From: Firmicutes bacterium UBA3932
Lineage (GTDB): Bacteria; Bacillota; Clostridia; Peptostreptococcales; Anaerovoracaceae
Assembly: GCA_002385825.1 (NCBI GenBank)
Contig: DGEG01000007.1
Coordinates: forward strand, 1 to 16,663
Reading direction: 5' to 3'
DNA length: 16,663 nucleotides
The notes beneath the pieces are model-generated. The model saw nothing but the letters and a program-made list of their open reading frames with translations. It was not told the DNA's origin and did no database searches. Shown in pieces: positions 13,491 to 16,663 of the stretch (position 1 is its first letter; each line of letters starts with the position of its first letter). Made by a program: the position numbers and the translations under genes.

Positions 13491-14885
13491 ATGGCGGAAT
13501 TGATAATAATGCCTAAATTAGGCTTTAATATGAACGAAGGAAAATTAGTCAAATGGTATAAAAGCGAAGGTGATGCCGTCAAAAAGGGGGAGCCCCTGTT
13601 CTCCGTGGAAACGGACAAGACCAATATTGACATCGAAGCCACATGTGACGGCTATGTTCGCAAACTTTTCATCGATGAGGGGGATAAACTGGCAGTGACG
13701 CTGCCCATCGCCATCGTAGCCGGCAAGGAAGAGAACATCGACGCGTTGATAGCGGATGCCTACGCCCAGTTAGGAAAAGAAGCTCCGGCTGAGGAACCGG
13801 CGGCTGTTGCGAAAGAAAGCACGGCGGAAAAAGCCGCTGTTGTCACAGTAGCCACAGCTGAGAAAGGGCCGGGAAGACATATAGCCACTCCGAGGGCAAG
13901 GAGAGTCGCAGAGGAGATGGGCATCGATCTTGCTTCGGCGGATATTGTCGGAACGGGATTCGAAGGCGGCATCTGCGAGAAAGATGTGCTGCAATATGCA
14001 GCTTCCGCTCCTAAGGTAAGAGCCACACCCCTTGCGAAGAAAATGGCTGAGTCTGCCGGAGTGGACATCTCTTCCGTGGCCGGGACAGGCGTAGCCGGAA
14101 AGGTTATGAAAAAAGATGTGGAAGGGGCATTGGCTTCTCCGGAAGCAGCTGCCGGGACAACCGTTGGCGAGCTCACCCAGGACGGAAAGGAAATCTTAGA
14201 AAAGGTTCCCTATGCCGGAGTGAGAAGGATAATCGGCGAACGGCTGTCTTCCAGTATGTTCTCCGCGCCCCATGTTTTCTTTACGCAGAAGGTGAATCTG
14301 GAAAAACTGCTTGAGTTGAGAAAACAGGTAAACGAAAGCCAGGACAAGAAGACGTCCGTAACGGATTATATTGCCAAAGCCGTAATTCTTACGTTGCAAA
14401 AATATCCGGATATTAACGCTTCACTGGTTGGGGACACCATTGAGAAATACAAGTCCGTCAACTTGGGAATAGCAGTAGCGGCTCCTTCGGGACTAATCGT
14501 TCCCGTTATAAAAAACAGTCAGAACATGAGCGTGGTAGAGATATCCGAAGCGGCTTCCGATTTAATTGAAAAAGCCAGGGAAGGCAAGCTCACCCCGGAC
14601 GAATACTCGGGAGGCACTTTTACCATATCCAATCTGGGGATGTTTGGCATCTACCAATTCACTGCTATTATCAATCCTCCGGAGTCGGGCATCTTAGCGG
14701 TCAGCGCCGCAAAAGACGAGCCCGTTGTAGTTACCAATGAAAAAGGTGAGAAAGAAATAGCAATAAAACCGATGATGAACATTACCCTTTCTGTGGACCA
14801 TCGAGTAATAGACGGACTTCTGGCTGCGCAGGCCGTGGCTGAGATCAAAGCATTGCTGGAGCAACCTGTGCGTTTGTTCCTGTAA
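13491..14885 (+). CDS. acoC: Dihydrolipoamide acetyltransferase (E2) with one lipoyl and two peripheral-subunit-binding domains
   Basis: This is the core of the complex. It takes the acetyl group on its lipoyl lysine and transfers it to CoA. The 464-aa order is a lipoyl domain (1-78; ETDKTNI with the lipoylated K43), an Ala/Glu/Pro linker (95-128), a first E3/E1-binding domain (130-168, from IATPRARRVAEEMGIDL), a second one (176-213, from VRATPLAKKMAESAGVD), and the catalytic domain (about 235-464) with active-site SVDHRVIDG (H437, D441). The catalytic residues are intact. Two binding domains in series are uncommon, as most E2 proteins have one. GAGGAAG precedes the ATG. It lies 18 bases after acoB and 19 before the E3 gene. 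Its lipoyl domain is very similar to that on E3. Acetyl is the likely acyl group; another is possible. Confidence 0.92.
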   Translation: MAELIIMPKLGFNMNEGKLVKWYKSEGDAVKKGEPLFSVETDKTNIDIEATCDGYVRKLFIDEGDKLAVTLPIAIVAGKEENIDALIADAYAQLGKEAPAEEPAAVAKESTAEKAAVVTVATAEKGPGRHIATPRARRVAEEMGIDLASADIVGTGFEGGICEKDVLQYAASAPKVRATPLAKKMAESAGVDISSVAGTGVAGKVMKKDVEGALASPEAAAGTTVGELTQDGKEILEKVPYAGVRRIIGERLSSSMFSAPHVFFTQKVNLEKLLELRKQVNESQDKKTSVTDYIAKAVILTLQKYPDINASLVGDTIEKYKSVNLGIAVAAPSGLIVPVIKNSQNMSVVEISEAASDLIEKAREGKLTPDEYSGGTFTISNLGMFGIYQFTAIINPPESGILAVSAAKDEPVVVTNEKGEKEIAIKPMMNITLSVDHRVIDGLLAAQAVAEIKALLEQPVRLFL

Positions 14886-14904
14886 AAGGGAGGGGTAAAA
14901 ATAA

Positions 14905-16629
14905 ATGGCAGAACTGATAATAATGCCAAAGCTCGGTTTCAACATGAGTGAAGGCAAAATCGTCAAATGGTATAAAAGAGAAGGAGAAACCGTCAAGAAG
15001 GGTGAACCTTTTTTTTCGGTGGAAACGGATAAGACTAATATAGACATAGAAGCGACCGCTGACGGTGTAATAAGGAAGCTTTTCCTTGAAGAAGGCGACA
15101 AGCTGCCTGTAACACTGCCCATTGCCATAGTAGGGGCTGAAGGTGAGGATATCGATTACCTTTTGGACGAAGCGGAAAAGCAATTAGGCAAAAATGTCTC
15201 CGCGCCTACGAAAGCTGCGGAACAGTCAAAAGAAGCGCCAGGCAAAGAGAGCAGCGGCTACGACTACGATGTGGTAGTACTCGGCGGCGGTCCGGGAGGC
15301 TATGTGGCGGCCATTAAAGCTGCTCAGGCGGGCAAGAAAACAGCTATCGTTGAAAAGGATCATTTTGGCGGGACATGCCTGAACGCAGGTTGCATACCTA
15401 CAAAGGCTCTGCTTAGGAGCGTCCAGTCGCTGAAAGAGATAAAAGACGCTGCCTCTTATGGTATAGAAGGGCTTGATGTGTCGGGCGTTACATTGAATAT
15501 GTCGAAAGTTCAGGCCAGAAAATCAAACATCATTTCACAACTGGTGAGAGGCGTGGAAGGTCTGCTGGCGGGCAACGGAGTCAAAGTTTACCGCGGAAAG
15601 GGCGTTATTAAAGATAATCACAGGATTCAAGTGGGCGAGGAATTTATCACGGCAGAATACATCATCATCGCCACAGGATCCGAAGTAAAATCTCTCCCCA
15701 TTCCTGTGGATGGGGGAATGAAGATGCTCACCAGCAACGAAGCTTTGAACCTGGAGGAGATACCCAAGTCCATAGTTGTAATAGGCGGGGGCGTTATAGG
15801 AATCGAGTTCGCTTATTTCCTGGCTTGTGCCGGAAGCAAGGTCACTGTCGTGGAGTTTCTCGACCGCATACTGCCCATGTTGGATGAAGAAATCACCGAC
15901 CAGGTGGCGCAAATGCTCCGGGAGTTGGGCATCGAAATCCACACCGGAGCCAAGGTCACGGAAGTTACGAAGGATGCGGTGGTATTTGAAAAGGGCGGTT
16001 CCGTTTATAAGCAGGAAACGGACTATGTGCTCATGGCTGTGGGCAGAGTTCCCAATCTGGCCGGTGTACCCTGTGAAGCTTTGGGAATCAAGACTGAAAG
16101 AGGAGCCATTGTCACCGGTGACACACTGAAAACTTCAGTGGACAATATATATGCTATCGGAGACGTAAACGGAAAAGCCATGCTGGCCCATGTGGCTTCC
16201 ATGGAGGCGGTGGTTGCCGTGAAAGACATTTGCGGAGAAGAGGCCCGCATGGATTACGATAAAGTACCCAGCGCCATATATGTGAGTCCTGAAATCGCTT
16301 CCGTAGGGTTGACGGAGTCCCAGGCCCGGAGCAAGTATGGGGATATCAAAGTAGGGAGATTCCCGCTGCTCGCCAACGGGAAAGCCAAGGTGGAAGGCGA
16401 GGAAAGAGGCCTGGTCAAAGTGATTGTGGAGCCGAAATTCAATGAAATCCTGGGGATCCACCTCTACTGCGCTCATGCGACTGAAATGATTGCCGAAGCA
16501 GTATCCGCAATGAAACTGGAAGGAACTGCGGAAGAAATGGCCATGGTGATCCACCCTCACCCCACGGTATCGGAAGCTCTAATGGAGGCTTTTGAGGCTG
16601 CGGTGGATAAGGCAGTGCATTTCCTGTAG
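14905..16629 (+). CDS. acoL: Dihydrolipoamide dehydrogenase (E3) with N-terminal lipoyl domain
   Basis: This FAD enzyme reoxidises dihydrolipoamide and reduces NAD+, closing the catalytic cycle. At 574 aa it is about 110 residues longer than plain E3 because it begins with a lipoyl domain (1-78, ETDKTNI with K43) and a short linker (97-118). The E3 part has FAD motif GGGPGG at 127-132, the redox disulfide C158/C163 in GGTCLNAGC, NAD motif GGGVIG at 294-299, ATG and GD FAD contacts (IIIATGS, AIGDVNG), and the catalytic pair H552/E557 in HPHPTVSE. All key residues are present. The ATG follows AGGGAGGGG. It ends the visible operon; the window stops 34 bases later with no terminator seen. Lipoyl-E3 fusions are known in some acetoin and pyruvate dehydrogenase systems. 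Confidence 0.95.
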   Translation: MAELIIMPKLGFNMSEGKIVKWYKREGETVKKGEPFFSVETDKTNIDIEATADGVIRKLFLEEGDKLPVTLPIAIVGAEGEDIDYLLDEAEKQLGKNVSAPTKAAEQSKEAPGKESSGYDYDVVVLGGGPGGYVAAIKAAQAGKKTAIVEKDHFGGTCLNAGCIPTKALLRSVQSLKEIKDAASYGIEGLDVSGVTLNMSKVQARKSNIISQLVRGVEGLLAGNGVKVYRGKGVIKDNHRIQVGEEFITAEYIIIATGSEVKSLPIPVDGGMKMLTSNEALNLEEIPKSIVVIGGGVIGIEFAYFLACAGSKVTVVEFLDRILPMLDEEITDQVAQMLRELGIEIHTGAKVTEVTKDAVVFEKGGSVYKQETDYVLMAVGRVPNLAGVPCEALGIKTERGAIVTGDTLKTSVDNIYAIGDVNGKAMLAHVASMEAVVAVKDICGEEARMDYDKVPSAIYVSPEIASVGLTESQARSKYGDIKVGRFPLLANGKAKVEGEERGLVKVIVEPKFNEILGIHLYCAHATEMIAEAVSAMKLEGTAEEMAMVIHPHPTVSEALMEAFEAAVDKAVHFL

Positions 16630-16663
16630 TGAATGCTCCGCAGCAAAGGGATGACTGAGCAGC

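Noticed and set aside
16633..16663. Start of a further gene (ATG CTC CGC AGC or ATG ACT GAG CAG) at the window end
   Set aside because: The frame stays open to the end of the window, but only about 30 bases are visible and no well-spaced ribosome binding site precedes either ATG.

Overview
The window looks like chromosome of an endospore-forming, probably anaerobic Firmicute (Clostridia-like). The support is a complete cotJABC spore-coat cluster, a stand-alone mreB-type gene, strong AGGAGG-type ribosome binding sites, a catabolic-type ornithine carbamoyltransferase with carbamate kinase, and an acetoin-dehydrogenase-type 2-oxo acid dehydrogenase operon under a sigma-54 activator. I cannot name the species. 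I see no rRNA, tRNA, CRISPR array, transposase or prophage gene.

Layout. 22-2249 (minus): a THUMP-domain RNA methyltransferase and an MreB-family protein, with a terminator between them and a good sigma-A promoter upstream of mreB. 2512-3618 (plus): cotJA-cotJB-cotJC, ending at a perfect palindromic terminator. 3986-6006 (plus): ornithine carbamoyltransferase and carbamate kinase, together able to turn citrulline into ornithine, CO2, NH3 and ATP; a second copy of the palindrome lies between them. 6008-7189 (minus): an AI-2E/PerM-family membrane protein that converges on carbamate kinase with one base between the stop codons. 7578-8552 (plus): lipoate-protein ligase. 8553-8951: a gene-free stretch packed with hairpins. 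8952-10970 (minus): an AcoR-like sigma-54 enhancer-binding activator. 11502-16629 (plus): E1-alpha, E1-beta, E2 and E3 of the TPP/lipoate dehydrogenase, spaced 18-19 bases apart and complete.

How the genes work together. The regulator, the ligase and the dehydrogenase form one functional module. Both E2 and E3 carry an N-terminal lipoyl domain, and LplA is the enzyme that would charge them with lipoate. Both lplA and the dehydrogenase operon have excellent -24/-12 (sigma-54) promoters, at 7471-7487 and 11395-11411, each with GC exactly 92 bases before the start codon. Upstream of each is the same dyad, GTGTG-N9-CACAC (7347-7365 and 11110-11128), with two related 17-mers at 11158 and 11196. 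I infer that AcoR controls its cofactor-attaching enzyme together with the dehydrogenase. This is the most interesting observation here.

The second theme is a dispersed perfect palindrome (core TCAAAAGGGACTGTCCC, 33-39 bp) present three times at gene ends, with two other palindrome families clustered at 8619-8714. Apart from these, the gene content is ordinary.
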